The translations under genes were made by a program, and so were the position numbers. DNA of 50,832 bases, taken from positions 1 to 50,832 of the forward strand of contig JADGRP010000074.1 in the NCBI GenBank assembly GCA_017880805.1, read 5' to 3'. This stretch comes from Burkholderiales bacterium (lineage in GTDB: Bacteria > Pseudomonadota > Gammaproteobacteria > Burkholderiales > Casimicrobiaceae). Of the stretch, positions 24,991 to 34,537 are shown in pieces (positions within the stretch are counted from its first letter, which is position 1; each line of letters opens with the position of its first letter). Below the pieces are notes generated by a model. The model was not told the origin of the DNA. It made no database searches and saw only the letters and a list, made by a program, of their open reading frames with translations.

Positions 24991-25913
24991 GACGGACTCG
25001 CGCTCGCCAGCGGCTCCTTGGCGTCGAGCGCACGCGCCACGCGCGACGCCGGACTACGTCCGAGAAAATCGCAGATGAAACGTCCGGCAATCCGCAATCC
25101 GGTCATATCGACACCGGTTTCGATATCCAGTCCGTTGAGCAGGTACAAAACGTCTTCGCTCGCCACATTGCCGGTCGCACCCCTGGCATACGGGCAGCCG
25201 CCGAGGCCGGCAACGGAGCTGTCGAACGTGGCGACGCCGAGCTCCATTGCGGCGTAAACGTTGGCAAGCGCCTGGCCATAGGTATCGTGAAAATGGCCCG
25301 CGAGCTCCGCGATGGGAACCGCCGCCGCGACAGTGTGCAAGAGCTGTTGCGTCTTGCCTGGAGTGCCGGTGCCTATGGTGTCGCCGAGCGATACCTCGTC
25401 GCATCCCATTGCTCTCAGCGCCGCCGCGACGTCGCGCACGCGCGACGGCTCGATATCGCCCTCGTACGGGCAGCCGAGAACGCAGGAAATATAGCCGCGA
25501 ACACGCACGCCGTGAGTCTTCGCCGCCGCGGCGACGGGTTTCGCGAGCTCCAGACTATCGGCGATGCTGCAGTTGATGTTCTTCCGGGAAAACGTTTCCG
25601 ACGCGGCGACGAACACCGCGACTTCGTCGCAGCCGGCAGCAAGCGCCGCCTCGAAGCCCTTCAGGTTCGGCGTTAGGACCGGATAACGCACGCCGTTCTT
25701 GCGTCGGATCCTCCCCATCACCTCGGCGTTGTCCGCCATTTGAGGCACCCATTTCGGCGAAACGAAGCTTGTCGCCTCGATTGCGGGCAGGCCGGCGTCG
25801 GTCAACCTGTCGATCAGTCCGACCTTGATCTCCGTGGGCACCGGCGACGTTTCGTTTTGCAGTCCGTCTCGTGGGCCGACTTCTACCATGGTGACGCGTT
25901 GCGGGAGTTTCAT
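24987..25913 (-). CDS. mvaB: Hydroxymethylglutaryl-CoA lyase
   Basis: This enzyme splits HMG-CoA into acetoacetate and acetyl-CoA, the last step of leucine degradation. The 308-residue TIM-barrel protein has VTMVEVGPRDGLQNETSPVP near the start, GYISCVLGCPYEGDI, LGDTIGTGTPGKTQQLLHTV, the metal-binding GHFHDTYGQALANVYAAM and the catalytic Cys in GLGGCPYARGATGNVASED. The track ORF extends to 26483 through ghrA, but ATG 25913 begins the family N-terminus. It is also called liuE in some species. It is five bases downstream of ghrA and overlaps DUF1289 by four. Confidence 0.95.
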   Translation of the reverse strand: MKLPQRVTMVEVGPRDGLQNETSPVPTEIKVGLIDRLTDAGLPAIEATSFVSPKWVPQMADNAEVMGRIRRKNGVRYPVLTPNLKGFEAALAAGCDEVAVFVAASETFSRKNINCSIADSLELAKPVAAAAKTHGVRVRGYISCVLGCPYEGDIEPSRVRDVAAALRAMGCDEVSLGDTIGTGTPGKTQQLLHTVAAAVPIAELAGHFHDTYGQALANVYAAMELGVATFDSSVAGLGGCPYARGATGNVASEDVLYLLNGLDIETGVDMTGLRIAGRFICDFLGRSPASRVARALDAKEPLASASPS

Positions 25914-25918
25914 ATCGC

Positions 25919-26845
25919 CTAGTAAGAGCGTGCGCGGTCGACAACGCCGCTTACCGGCAATCCTGCCTCGAGTCGCCGGATCTTGGCGGCGATCTGGGCG
26001 ACGGATTCTTCGATCCGTGTCACCGCGGAGACGTGTGGAGTCACGGTGATGCACGGATGATGCCAGAAAGCGTGCGACGGCGGCAAAGGCTCCTCTTGAA
26101 AAACGTCGAGTGTGGCGCCGGAGAGTGCTCCCGAATCGATCAGCGCGAGCAGATCCTCGTCGACCAGCAACGCACCGCGTGAAACGTTGACGACATAGGC
26201 GCCCTTCGATAGTTGAGACAGCGTCGCGCGGTTGAGGATTCCGCGGGTCTCGGCGGTAAGCGGCAACATGCACACAAGTACGTGGCAACGACCGAGAAAC
26301 TCCTTCAGCTCGGCGGTGCCCGCGAAGCTCCGCACGTCTGGAATTTGTTTGCGCGATCGGCTCCAGCCGTCGACCGGAAACCCGAAAGCTGCCAATGCGG
26401 CCGCAACTACGACGCCGAGCGAGCCGATTCCCAATATGCCGACGCGAAAGCCGCTCTTGTCGAGGCGCCGCCGCGGCTGCCATGCGCCTTCACGCTGCGA
26501 TTGCGCGTAGACGTCGAATTCGCGGTAGCGGCGCAGCACCGCGTACGCGACGTACTCGACCATTTGTTCCGCCATTCCCGCGTCCACGAGCCGAATCAGC
26601 GGCACGTTTTCAAGGGACCGCGGCATCGACTCCAGGCCATCGACACCGGCGCCCAGATTGAAGATGGCTTTGACGCTGTCGAGTTTTGCGAACAACCCGG
26701 GCGGCGGCTTCCACACGAGCGCATAGTCGGCCGCGGTAGTGGTGTCGTCCGGCCAGGTGCCGATGCTGGTTTCGGGCATTGCGCGCGACAAGGCGTCGAC
26801 CCAGGCGGCACCGTTGCTGGCGGCCGTGTAAAACAAGAGCTTCAC
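25919..26845 (-). CDS. ghrA: D-2-hydroxyacid dehydrogenase, glyoxylate/hydroxypyruvate reductase A-like
   Basis: The 308-residue protein fits the GhrA branch of NAD(P)-dependent 2-hydroxyacid dehydrogenases, which reduces glyoxylate or hydroxypyruvate. Motifs are FNLGAGVDGLESMP, the Rossmann site FRVGILGIGSLGVVVAAALA, VNVSRGALLVDEDLLALIDS with the catalytic Arg, and the Glu/His pair in LDVFQEEPLPPSHAFWHHP. The start is GTG 26845, overlapping the TGA of the carboxylase alpha gene. It is not part of the standard leucine pathway; its presence in the operon suggests reduction of a 2-oxo acid side product, which is inference. Confidence 0.88.
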   Translation of the reverse strand: MKLLFYTAASNGAAWVDALSRAMPETSIGTWPDDTTTAADYALVWKPPPGLFAKLDSVKAIFNLGAGVDGLESMPRSLENVPLIRLVDAGMAEQMVEYVAYAVLRRYREFDVYAQSQREGAWQPRRRLDKSGFRVGILGIGSLGVVVAAALAAFGFPVDGWSRSRKQIPDVRSFAGTAELKEFLGRCHVLVCMLPLTAETRGILNRATLSQLSKGAYVVNVSRGALLVDEDLLALIDSGALSGATLDVFQEEPLPPSHAFWHHPCITVTPHVSAVTRIEESVAQIAAKIRRLEAGLPVSGVVDRARSY

Positions 26846-28893
26846 GCCGCGGACGCTGTCGCGTCGCTGGCACCGACATCGGTTGCGTCGACGTCTATAA
26901 GGTCCACGCCTTCGCTCACCTGATCGCCCTGGCGGTAGTGCACCGCGCTTACCGTCCCTCCCGCAGGCGCGGCGATCGTGTGCTCCATTTTCATCGCTTC
27001 AAGAATGATGAGCGGTGCGCCCTTTGCGACCGCGTCGCCGGCCTTGACCAGCACCGCCACGATCGTGCCCGACATCGGCGCGGTCAAGTGTCCGCCTCGA
27101 AGCTCGTCTACGGACGCGTGCGCAAGGGGATCGACAAGCAGGAATTTTTGCAGCTGCCCGTCGACGAACACGTAACGCTGGTCCCCAAGTGGCACCACGG
27201 TTGCGGAAAGTTGCACGCCATCGAGAGTGATCGCCATGCCGTCGGCGCGCCTGCTTGCGGTCGCCGTCAGATCTACGTCCACAGCGCCCGCGGCACCGGC
27301 GATACTGACCAGGATATCGCCTCCATTCGTCCGCAAGCGCACTTCGTGGGTCAGGCCAAGCGCTAAGTAGGTAAGCGAAATCGCGTGGCTGGCCGAGTTG
27401 AGCCACCACGGATCCGGATCGTGCCAAGGTGAAAAGCGGTCTTCGGAAGCCTGCGCTTGCTGCTGTGCCACCTCGACCAGCCGCAGGAATTCGCCTATTG
27501 CAGCGACCGCCAGAATCTGAGGCGAAGGTGCGGCGGGCGGTGCAAGTAGTTCTGCCTGGTGGCGAGCAATAAGTCCGGTATCCAGACGCGCGTTGGCGAA
27601 CGCTGGATGCGCGACAACGCGCTGCAGGAATGAAATATTGGTGGTCACTCCGGCGACCTGGTAACTCGCAAGCGAGCTTCGGAGCCGGCGCAGTGCGCTT
27701 GCGCGATCCTCTCCCCAGGCCACGAGCTTGGCGATCATGGGATCGTAGAACTGGCTGATCTCGTCGCCCGCGCGTACGCCGGTATCGATGCGAACGAATT
27801 CCGAGACGGGAGGCGCCGCCAGGTAAGCGATCCGTCCGATCGACGGCAGGAAGCCGCGTTCGGGATCCTCGGCGTAAATGCGCGCCTCGATGGCGTGTCC
27901 GTAAAAGTCCAGCGCCTCCTGCAGGAGCGGCAGCGGCTCGCCCGCGGCAACGCGCAACTGCCATTCCACGAGGTCGAGCCCGGTGATCATTTCGGTGACC
28001 GGATGCTCGACCTGCAGTCGCGTGTTCATCTCCATGAAGTGAAACAGCCCGGTCTTGTCGACGATGAACTCGACCGTTCCGGCACCGACGTATCCGATGG
28101 CCCGCGCCGCCGCCACCGCCGCGGAGCCCATTTCGTTTCGCCGCTCGCGCGTCATTCCCGGCGCAGGCGCCTCCTCGAGAACTTTCTGATGCCGTCGCTG
28201 AACCGAGCAGTCGCGTTCGAACAGATGCACGCAATGGCCATGCGTGTCCGCGAAAACCTGCATCTCGATGTGTCTTGGTTCATCCAGGTACTTTTCCAGC
28301 AGCATCTTGTCGTCGCCGAAGCCGGCTTTCGCCTCCCGTCGCGCCGAGGCCAGTGCCGCCGCAAAATCCGCACGCCGCTCGACGATGCGCATGCCCTTGC
28401 CGCCACCTCCGGCAGATGCCTTGATGAGCACCGGGTAGCCTACGCCGTCAGCCTCCCGGGCAAGCAGCGCATCGTCCTGGTCGGCGCCGTGATAGCCGGG
28501 CACGAGTCGCACCCCGGCTTTGAACATGATGCCTTTCGATTCGGATTTGGAGCCCATCGCACGAATGGCGGCTGGAGGCGGCCCGACAAAGACGAGCCCC
28601 GCCGCGGCCACCGCCGCGGCGAATGCTTCGTTCTCGGACAGGAAGCCGTAGCCGGGATGGATCGCCTGGGCGCCCGACGCCACGGCGATTTCGATAATTC
28701 GATCGCCGCGCAAATAACTCTCGCGCGGCACTGCCGGCCCAAGACGATGCGCTTCGTCGCATGCGCCGACGTGAAGCGCGCCGGCATCGACGTCCGAATA
28801 CACCGCGATGGTATGGATTCCCATGCGCCGCGCGGTGCGGGCGACGCGGCAGGCGATTTCGCCGCGATTGGCGATCAGGATACGGTCAAACAT
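26842..28893 (-). CDS. liuD: Methylcrotonyl-CoA carboxylase alpha (biotin) subunit
   Basis: This subunit carries biotin carboxylase and biotin carrier domains. The 683-residue protein begins FDRILIANRGEIACRVARTA, has the ATP-grasp loop KASAGGGGKGMRIV, FHFMEMNTRLQVEHPVTEMI, and a C-terminal carrier with the biotinyl Lys in LIILEAMKMEHTIAAPAGGT. With the beta subunit at 30369-31976 it carboxylates 3-methylcrotonyl-CoA in leucine catabolism. Acetyl/propionyl carboxylase alpha subunits are similar, but the neighbours settle the assignment. ATG 28893 overlaps the DUF4126 stop by eight bases. The linker between residues ~455 and 600 is variable, as usual for this family. Confidence 0.93.
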   Translation of the reverse strand: MFDRILIANRGEIACRVARTARRMGIHTIAVYSDVDAGALHVGACDEAHRLGPAVPRESYLRGDRIIEIAVASGAQAIHPGYGFLSENEAFAAAVAAAGLVFVGPPPAAIRAMGSKSESKGIMFKAGVRLVPGYHGADQDDALLAREADGVGYPVLIKASAGGGGKGMRIVERRADFAAALASARREAKAGFGDDKMLLEKYLDEPRHIEMQVFADTHGHCVHLFERDCSVQRRHQKVLEEAPAPGMTRERRNEMGSAAVAAARAIGYVGAGTVEFIVDKTGLFHFMEMNTRLQVEHPVTEMITGLDLVEWQLRVAAGEPLPLLQEALDFYGHAIEARIYAEDPERGFLPSIGRIAYLAAPPVSEFVRIDTGVRAGDEISQFYDPMIAKLVAWGEDRASALRRLRSSLASYQVAGVTTNISFLQRVVAHPAFANARLDTGLIARHQAELLAPPAAPSPQILAVAAIGEFLRLVEVAQQQAQASEDRFSPWHDPDPWWLNSASHAISLTYLALGLTHEVRLRTNGGDILVSIAGAAGAVDVDLTATASRRADGMAITLDGVQLSATVVPLGDQRYVFVDGQLQKFLLVDPLAHASVDELRGGHLTAPMSGTIVAVLVKAGDAVAKGAPLIILEAMKMEHTIAAPAGGTVSAVHYRQGDQVSEGVDLIDVDATDVGASDATASAA

Positions 28894-29542
28894 CGGCCGA
28901 CTTTCCCGTCGCGGCCATACCGTTCGCGCCGGTGCCGCGCCATCCGTGCGATGCGCGCGAGATTCGCGCCGATACTGCGCGGATGAAATGCCACAACTTC
29001 GGCAGCAGCCACAGCGATGCGACGATGAGCATCGCCAGCACAATCAGCAGCGCGACCGGATGCGCGAGCGCGAGATAGAGCAGGATGCCGACCAGCAAAT
29101 CCTCGCCAAACGACGCCGCCCAGTTCGAAACCGGCTCGGGCGAGGTGTTGATCGCCAGTCGCGCGCCTGCCTTGGTGAAGTGACTACTGGTCGCGAGCGT
29201 TCCGCCGAGGATCGCTGAGGCCAGCATCCATGCGGGCGGCGAATCGCCGAAGACGCTTGCCGCAAGCACGGCACCCGCCGGAATGCGTATCAAGGTGTGC
29301 ACCAGATCCCAAACCGAATCGAAGCCAGGAATCTTGTCGGCGAAGAATTCCGCAGCGACCATGAAACCGGAAGCGCAAAGAACCAGCGGATGTGAGAGCA
29401 CGCGCAGATGCTCTGGAATTTCGAACCATCCCGCGTAACCAACGGCGCCGACGACAAACAGAACGGCATAGAGCCTTACGCCGCTGGCCCAGCCGAGCGC
29501 CGCGGCGAGCGCGATCAGTTGCAGGGTGTCGAGATGATCCAT
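28886..29542 (-). CDS. DUF4126 membrane protein
   Basis: The 218-residue protein is hydrophobic with about five membrane helices. It contains QLIALAAALGWASGVRLYAV, GYAGWFEIPEHLRVLSHPLV and the loop FADKIPGFDSVWDLVHTLIR, followed by GGTLATSSHFTKAGARLAIN and NTSPEPVSNWAASFGEDLLV, which are DUF4126 hallmarks. The function is unknown; proposals include a channel or transporter. It is embedded in the liu operon, overlapping the carboxylase alpha start. The track ORF begins at 29665, but ATG 29542 starts directly before the first helix and lies after the hydratase stop. Confidence 0.85.
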   Translation of the reverse strand: MDHLDTLQLIALAAALGWASGVRLYAVLFVVGAVGYAGWFEIPEHLRVLSHPLVLCASGFMVAAEFFADKIPGFDSVWDLVHTLIRIPAGAVLAASVFGDSPPAWMLASAILGGTLATSSHFTKAGARLAINTSPEPVSNWAASFGEDLLVGILLYLALAHPVALLIVLAMLIVASLWLLPKLWHFIRAVSARISRASHGWRGTGANGMAATGKSADV

Positions 29543-29555
29543 CGGTGTCGGCCGT

Positions 29556-30365
29556 TCAATTTTCCGGCGGAACCCAGGCGGGCTTGCGCTTGGCCAGGAA
29601 CGCGGCGACGCCCTCCTTGCCTTCGGGCGTGGCCCGCACGCGTGCGATACGTTTGGCGGTGTCACCGATCACGCCCTGGTCGATGGGGCGCTGCGCGACG
29701 GCGCGGATCAGCAGCTTCGCTTCCGACTGCGCCTGCGGACCGGCGTCGAGCAATGCCGCAACGACGCGGTCGACCGCGGCGTCGAGCTCCAACTCGGGTA
29801 CAAGCTCGTGCAGCAGGCCGAGGCGGCGCGCCTCGTCGGCCCCAAAGCGCTCCGCGGAAAGAAAATACCGCCGGGCGGCGCGCGCGCCGATCGCCTCGAT
29901 CACGTATGGGCTGATCGCGGCCGGAATCAGGCCGAGGCGCGTCTCCGACAGCGCGAATGTTGCGCCGGGCATGCCGATCGCGATATCGCAGCAGGCGACG
30001 AGGCCGACTCCTCCGCCATATGCGGCACCGTGCACTCGGGCGAGCGTCGGCTTCGACATGTTGTTCAATGCCGAGAGCATCGCGGCCAGGGCGTTGGCAT
30101 CGGCAAGATTCTCAGCGTACGAGAAGCCGGCCATCTTTTTCATCCAGTTGAGATCGGCCCCGGCGCAGAAGCTTGTTCCCCGGCCCTCGAGAACGAGCAC
30201 GCGAATGCTTGCATCGGCGTCGAACGTTCGCACGACGTGCGTCAGCTCCGCGATCAAGGTCTCGTCGAACGCGTTGTGAACGTCGGGCCGGTTGAGCGCG
30301 ACGCGTGCTACCGCACCGCTGACCACTACTTCAAGCGTCGAACAAGTGGCTGTGGGATCGGCCAT
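29556..30365 (-). CDS. liuC: Methylglutaconyl-CoA hydratase (enoyl-CoA hydratase family)
   Basis: This crotonase-fold enzyme would hydrate 3-methylglutaconyl-CoA to HMG-CoA. In 269 residues it shows VALNRPDVHNAFDETLIAEL, the oxyanion-hole segment GRGTSFCAGADLNWMKKMAG, ARVHGAAYGGGVGLVACCDI and FALSETRLGLIPAAISPYVI. The W-M-K-K-M after the CoA-binding GADLN is typical of LiuC/AUH-like members. It starts three bases after the stop of the carboxylase beta gene, consistent with the pathway order beta, hydratase, alpha. Confidence 0.92.
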   Translation of the reverse strand: MADPTATCSTLEVVVSGAVARVALNRPDVHNAFDETLIAELTHVVRTFDADASIRVLVLEGRGTSFCAGADLNWMKKMAGFSYAENLADANALAAMLSALNNMSKPTLARVHGAAYGGGVGLVACCDIAIGMPGATFALSETRLGLIPAAISPYVIEAIGARAARRYFLSAERFGADEARRLGLLHELVPELELDAAVDRVVAALLDAGPQAQSEAKLLIRAVAQRPIDQGVIGDTAKRIARVRATPEGKEGVAAFLAKRKPAWVPPEN

Positions 30366-30368
30366 GGC

Positions 30369-31976
30369 CTACATCCGGAAAACGCCGAACCGGGTCGCCT
30401 CGACCGGCTTGTTCAGCGCGGCCGAGATCGCGAGCGCGAGCACCTTGCGGGTGTCGGCGGGGTCGATCACGCCGTCATCCCACAAGCGTGCGCTGGCGTA
30501 GTACGGGTGGCCTTCGCGCTCGTATTGCTCGCGGATCGGCGCCTTGAACGCCGCCTCCTCGTCGGTACTCCAGGCAGCACCCTTGGCTTCGATCACGTCG
30601 CGGCGGATCGTCGCCAGCACCGTCGCCGCCTGCTCGCCTCCCATGACGGAAATGCGCGCGTTCGGCCACATCCACAGAAAGCGCGGGTTGAAGGCCCTGC
30701 CGCACATGCCGTAGTTGCCGGCGCCGTAGCTGCCGCCGATGATCACGGTGAACTTGGGTACCTTGGCGCAAGCCACCGCGGTGACAAGCTTGGCGCCATC
30801 CTTGGCAATGCCACCCGCCTCGTACTTCTGGCCGACCATGAAGCCGGTGATGTTCTGGAAAAAGACGAGCGGTATGTTGCGCTGACTGCACAGCTCGATG
30901 AAGTGCGTGCCTTTGAGCGCGGACTCCGAGAACAGCACGCCGTTGTTGGCGACGATACCCACGGGATAGCCCCACAACCGCGCGAAGCCGGTGACCAGCG
31001 TGGTGCCGTAGCGAGCCTTGAATTCGTCGAAATCGCTGCCGTCGACCAGACGCGCAATGACCTCGCGCACGTCGTAGGGCTTCTTGATGTCGGCGTTGAT
31101 GACGCCATAGATCTCGTCGGGTGCAAACAGCGGGTCGCGTGGCGGGACGACGTCCAGCGTCAACGCTTTCACGCGGTTAAGGCGGCCGACGATCTGCCGC
31201 GCGATCGCCAGCGCATGATGGTCGTCTTGCGCAAGATGATCGGCGACGCCGGAGATTCGCGTGTGCACGTCGCCGCCGCCCAGCTCCTCGGCACTGACGA
31301 TTTCGCCGGTCGCCGCCTTGACCAGCGGCGGCCCGGCGAGAAAGATCGTGCCCTGCTCGCGGACGATGATCGACTCGTCCGACATCGCCGGCACGTAAGC
31401 TCCTCCCGCGGTGCATGAGCCCATCACGACGCTGATCTGCGGGATGCCTTCCGCCGACATCGTCGCCTGGTTGTAGAAGATGCGTCCGAAGTGGTCGCGG
31501 TCCGGAAAAACGTCGGTTTGATTGGGCAGGTTCGCGCCGCCGGAATCGACCAGATAGATGCATGGCAGGTTGTTCTCGCGCGCGATGTCCTGCGCACGCA
31601 GATGCTTTTTCACGGTCAGCGGGTAATAGCTGCCGCCCTTTACCGTCGCGTCGTTGCAAATGATCACGCATTCGCGGCCCGCGACGCGGCCTAGCCCGGT
31701 GATGATGCCGGCGGCGGCAATGGTGTCGTCGTACATGCCGTACGCGGCGAATTGCGAGAACTCGAGAAACGGCGAGCCTGGATCGAGGAGCGAGCGCACG
31801 CGTTCGCGCGGCAGCAGCTTGCCGCGGCCGGTGTGACGTTCCCGCGCTACGGCACCGCCGCCTTGCTCGATCTCGACGACCCGGGCTTTCAGGTCGGCGA
31901 CCGATTCCGCGAGCGCATCGCGATTCCTGGCGAACGTGGGATCGCGTGTGTCGAGGCGGGTTTCGAGGACCGGCAT
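30369..31976 (-). CDS. liuB: Methylcrotonyl-CoA carboxylase beta (carboxyltransferase) subunit
   Basis: The 535-residue protein transfers the carboxyl group from biotin to 3-methylcrotonyl-CoA. Motifs: [20 protein letters not shown] near residue 50, [80 protein letters not shown] and [20 protein letters not shown]. These match MccB more than propionyl-CoA carboxylase beta, notably the [10 protein letters not shown] loop. ATG 31976 is chosen because [20 protein letters not shown] is the family start; the track ORF runs into the GST gene. The GST stop is 11 bases upstream. Confidence 0.95.
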   Translation of the reverse strand: MPVLETRLDTRDPTFARNRDALAESVADLKARVVEIEQGGGAVARERHTGRGKLLPRERVRSLLDPGSPFLEFSQFAAYGMYDDTIAAAGIITGLGRVAGRECVIICNDATVKGGSYYPLTVKKHLRAQDIARENNLPCIYLVDSGGANLPNQTDVFPDRDHFGRIFYNQATMSAEGIPQISVVMGSCTAGGAYVPAMSDESIIVREQGTIFLAGPPLVKAATGEIVSAEELGGGDVHTRISGVADHLAQDDHHALAIARQIVGRLNRVKALTLDVVPPRDPLFAPDEIYGVINADIKKPYDVREVIARLVDGSDFDEFKARYGTTLVTGFARLWGYPVGIVANNGVLFSESALKGTHFIELCSQRNIPLVFFQNITGFMVGQKYEAGGIAKDGAKLVTAVACAKVPKFTVIIGGSYGAGNYGMCGRAFNPRFLWMWPNARISVMGGEQAATVLATIRRDVIEAKGAAWSTDEEAAFKAPIREQYEREGHPYYASARLWDDGVIDPADTRKVLALAISAALNKPVEATRFGVFRM

Positions 31977-31987
31977 GGTTTGCTCCG

Positions 31988-32689
31988 CTATCGCGTCACT
32001 ACTGCCGAGGGCAGCGGATGGCCCGGCATCAACGCGTAGGGGTGCACCCAGTGTGGCTCGCGCCTGATGCGTTCCAGCCAGTCGCGGATATTCGAGTACC
32101 GGTCCCAGTCGACACCGATCTCTTCCGGCCAGAACAAATAGCCGCACAGCGACAGGTCGGCGATGGTGAGTCGATCGCCGACGACGTAGCGACGCTTGTC
32201 CAGGTGCGCGTCGAGCACGCCCCAAGCAGTCTCGGCGCGTCCGCGCAGGTAGGCGAGCACGGCGGGATCCGGATCCTTGACGAAGGTGCGCATGAAACGG
32301 AGCGTCGCCGTGAAGCTCGTCAGCTTATGGTTATCCCAAAGGAGCCAGCGCAATATCTCGCGACGTTCGGCGGGGCCTTCGGCCCCGAAACGCCCGAGCG
32401 ACTCCGCGAGATAGTCGAGAATGACGCCCGATTGCGAGAGCCGGATTCCGCGATGCTCGAGCACGGGTGCTTCGCCCATGATGTTGATGTCGCGAAACGC
32501 ACTGCCGCGCGTTTCATCGTGGAAGTAGTCGACGAAACGCGGCCCCCAGTCGGCGCCGCCAAGCTGCAACGCTAGCGCGCATTTGTACGCGTTGCCCGAT
32601 TGCGCAAAACAGTAGAGCTCGTATTCGCCGACTTGCGCGCTCCATGAATCGGTTGGGGCTTTGCTGAGGTCCCTCACTTCAGGCTCCAT
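31988..32689 (-). CDS. Glutathione S-transferase family protein
   Basis: The 233-residue protein has an N-terminal thioredoxin-like GST domain, [20 protein letters not shown] and [20 protein letters not shown], the SQSGVI loop binding the gamma-glutamyl part of glutathione. A helical C-terminal domain has [20 protein letters not shown]. Substrate unknown. It lies between the HCCA-isomerase-like gene and the carboxylase beta gene. The neighbouring isomerase also belongs to a glutathione-using family, so the two may act together on a glutathione adduct; that is inference. Start ATG 32689 lies just beyond the isomerase stop. Confidence 0.88.
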   Translation of the reverse strand: MEPEVRDLSKAPTDSWSAQVGEYELYCFAQSGNAYKCALALQLGGADWGPRFVDYFHDETRGSAFRDINIMGEAPVLEHRGIRLSQSGVILDYLAESLGRFGAEGPAERREILRWLLWDNHKLTSFTATLRFMRTFVKDPDPAVLAYLRGRAETAWGVLDAHLDKRRYVVGDRLTIADLSLCGYLFWPEEIGVDWDRYSNIRDWLERIRREPHWVHPYALMPGHPLPSAVVTR

Positions 32690-32690
32690 C

Positions 32691-33296
32691 TCACCAACCG
32701 CCGGTGGCCAGCCAGCGCTCGGCCTGATCGAACCGGTCCAGACCCCAGAACGGCTCCTCGTCGACCACGATGAAAGGAGAACCGAAAACGCCGCGCGCGA
32801 TCGCTTGCTCGTTTTCCTGCTTCAACGCATCCTTGACAGCGGGATCGTCGATGGCGGCACGCGCTGCGGCAGAATCGACGCCGCATTTTGCGGCGATCGC
32901 GACCGCGATGTCCGGCGCCGAAATGTCGATGTCGTCGACGAAGAACGCCCGGTAGAGAGCGTGAATCAGATTGACGGCAAGCGCCGGGCCACGCTGCTTC
33001 TGCCACAGAACGATGCGCGCCGGCGCCTGGCTCGGAATTGGAAACTTCGAAGGCATGCGAAAAGCTTCGACGCCGTGAAATCGCGCGCTGCGCGCCATGT
33101 CGCGCCTGGAGTAATCGCCTTTGAGCGGGATCATGGTCAGCGGCGCCGCGCCCGTCTGCTTGAAGATGACGCCGAGCATGATTGGGTGCCAGTCGACGCC
33201 GCGCCCGTGCTTCGCGGCCAGCGCCTCGATTTTCTCCGACGCAAGATAGCCGTAGGGCGAGGAAAAGTCGAAGTAGAAGTCGATCGGTGCGGACAT
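32691..33296 (-). CDS. 2-hydroxychromene-2-carboxylate isomerase-like protein (DsbA fold), copy 2
   Basis: The 201-residue protein starts IDFYFDFSSPYGYLASEKIE, with the Ser-Ser-Pro active-site loop of HCCA isomerases, then WHPIMLGVIFKQTGAAPLTM, and ends AIARGVFGSPFIVVDEEPFW. It is related to the protein at 24117-24761 but clearly diverged; this copy retains the canonical length and closer loop motifs. Family members isomerise glutathione-dependent aromatic intermediates, but many reside in non-aromatic operons. It sits between an acyl-CoA dehydrogenase (13-base gap) and a GST. ATG 33296 is chosen over the longer track ORF. Confidence 0.88.
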   Translation of the reverse strand: MSAPIDFYFDFSSPYGYLASEKIEALAAKHGRGVDWHPIMLGVIFKQTGAAPLTMIPLKGDYSRRDMARSARFHGVEAFRMPSKFPIPSQAPARIVLWQKQRGPALAVNLIHALYRAFFVDDIDISAPDIAVAIAAKCGVDSAAARAAIDDPAVKDALKQENEQAIARGVFGSPFIVVDEEPFWGLDRFDQAERWLATGGW

Positions 33297-33309
33297 TTTG
33301 CTTCCTCGA

Positions 33310-34443
33310 CTATGCGGCCAGCGCGCGACCGATGACCATCCGCTGGATGTCGCTCGTGCCTTCGTAGATCTGGCACACGCGCACGTCGCGGTAGATGCGC
33401 TCGACCGGAAAGTCGGCGACGTAGCCGTAACCGCCGTGGATCTGGATCGCGTCAGAGCAGACACGCTCGGCCATCTCGGAGGCGAACAGCTTGGCCATCG
33501 ATGCTTCCTTGAGGCACGGCTGTCCCGCGTCGCGCAAGCTCGCCGCGTGCCAGACCAGTTGACGCGCGGCTTCGAGCGCGGTCGCCATGTCGGCGAGCCG
33601 AAAATTCACTGCCTGATGGTCGACGATCGTCTTGCCGAAGCTCGTTCGTTCGCGAGCGTAAGCGAGCGCCGCCTCGAACGCGGCGCGGGCCATCCCGATA
33701 GCCTGCGCCGCGATGCCGATGCGCCCCGCCTCGAGATTGGCAAGCGCGATCCGGTAGCCTTCGCCTTCGCGTCCGAGCAGATTCGTAGCCGGCACGCGAC
33801 AATTCGCGAACACTACCTGCGCGGTGTCGGACGCTCGTTGCCCGAGCTTTTCCTCGACCCTGTCGGCACTGTAACCACGTGTCTCGGTGTCGACGATGAA
33901 TGCCGATATGCCCTTCTTGCCGGCGGACTTGTCGGTCACCGCGAACACGACCGCGATGTCGGCGGTTTTGCCCGAGGTAATGAACTGCTTTACGCCGTTG
34001 AGCACGAAGGAATCGCCGTCGCGCTCCGCGCGGGTGGTGATGGCGCCCGCGTCGGAGCCGGCGTGCGGCTCGGTGAGACAAAAGCATCCGATCTTGGCCC
34101 CGCTTGCCAGCGGCTTCAGGTACTTTGACTTCTGGTCGTCGTTGCCGAACGCGAAAATCGGCCCGCAGACCACCGAGTTCTGCACGCTGAGTATGGTCGA
34201 CGTGGCGCCGTCACCGGCGGCAATTTCCTCCAGAGCCACGGCGAGCGAGACGTAGTCCAATCCCGCGCCGCCGTACGCCTCCGGTATCACGATGCCGCAT
34301 GCACCCAGACCCGCGAGCTCGCGCAGCGCTTCGCGCGGGAAGATGTGGTCGCGGTCCCATCCGCCCGCGAATGGCGCGAGCCGCTCCTGCGCAAAAGCGC
34401 GCATGGTGTCACGCACCATCCGCTGCGAATCGTTCAGCAACAC
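33310..34443 (-). CDS. Acyl-CoA dehydrogenase, short/branched-chain type
   Basis: This FAD enzyme (~377 residues) makes alpha,beta-unsaturated acyl-CoAs. Typical motifs: IVIPEAYGGAGLDYVSLAVA, CFCLTEPHAGSDAGAITTRA, QFITSGKTADIAVVFAVTDK, RTSFGKTIVDHQAVNFRLAD and the catalytic Glu in CQIYEGTSDIQRMVIGR, the canonical position used by short-chain enzymes and unlike the isovaleryl-CoA dehydrogenase nearby. It may act on isobutyryl- or 2-methylbutyryl-CoA. The start is uncertain: GTG 34443 before LLNDSQRMVRDTMRAF fits homologues, but no clear ribosome-binding site is seen; ATG at about 34413 is an alternative. Confidence 0.88.
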   Translation of the reverse strand: MLLNDSQRMVRDTMRAFAQERLAPFAGGWDRDHIFPREALRELAGLGACGIVIPEAYGGAGLDYVSLAVALEEIAAGDGATSTILSVQNSVVCGPIFAFGNDDQKSKYLKPLASGAKIGCFCLTEPHAGSDAGAITTRAERDGDSFVLNGVKQFITSGKTADIAVVFAVTDKSAGKKGISAFIVDTETRGYSADRVEEKLGQRASDTAQVVFANCRVPATNLLGREGEGYRIALANLEAGRIGIAAQAIGMARAAFEAALAYARERTSFGKTIVDHQAVNFRLADMATALEAARQLVWHAASLRDAGQPCLKEASMAKLFASEMAERVCSDAIQIHGGYGYVADFPVERIYRDVRVCQIYEGTSDIQRMVIGRALAA

Positions 34444-34537
34444 AGGAGGCCCATCGTCACCGTCACTTTGTCTGAGGCTGGCCTCGTCTTCCTTCGCTGG
34501 ATCCCGCCGAAAGCGCAACGGGCCGCGGCTGCCGAAG

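Noticed and set aside
27895-28986. 363-aa plus-strand ORF
   Set aside because: Antisense to the carboxylase alpha gene; shadow frame.
29808-31418. 536-aa plus-strand ORF in the track
   Set aside because: It lies antisense to well-supported hydratase and carboxylase beta genes; its Arg/His/Asp-rich composition is typical of shadows in GC-rich DNA.
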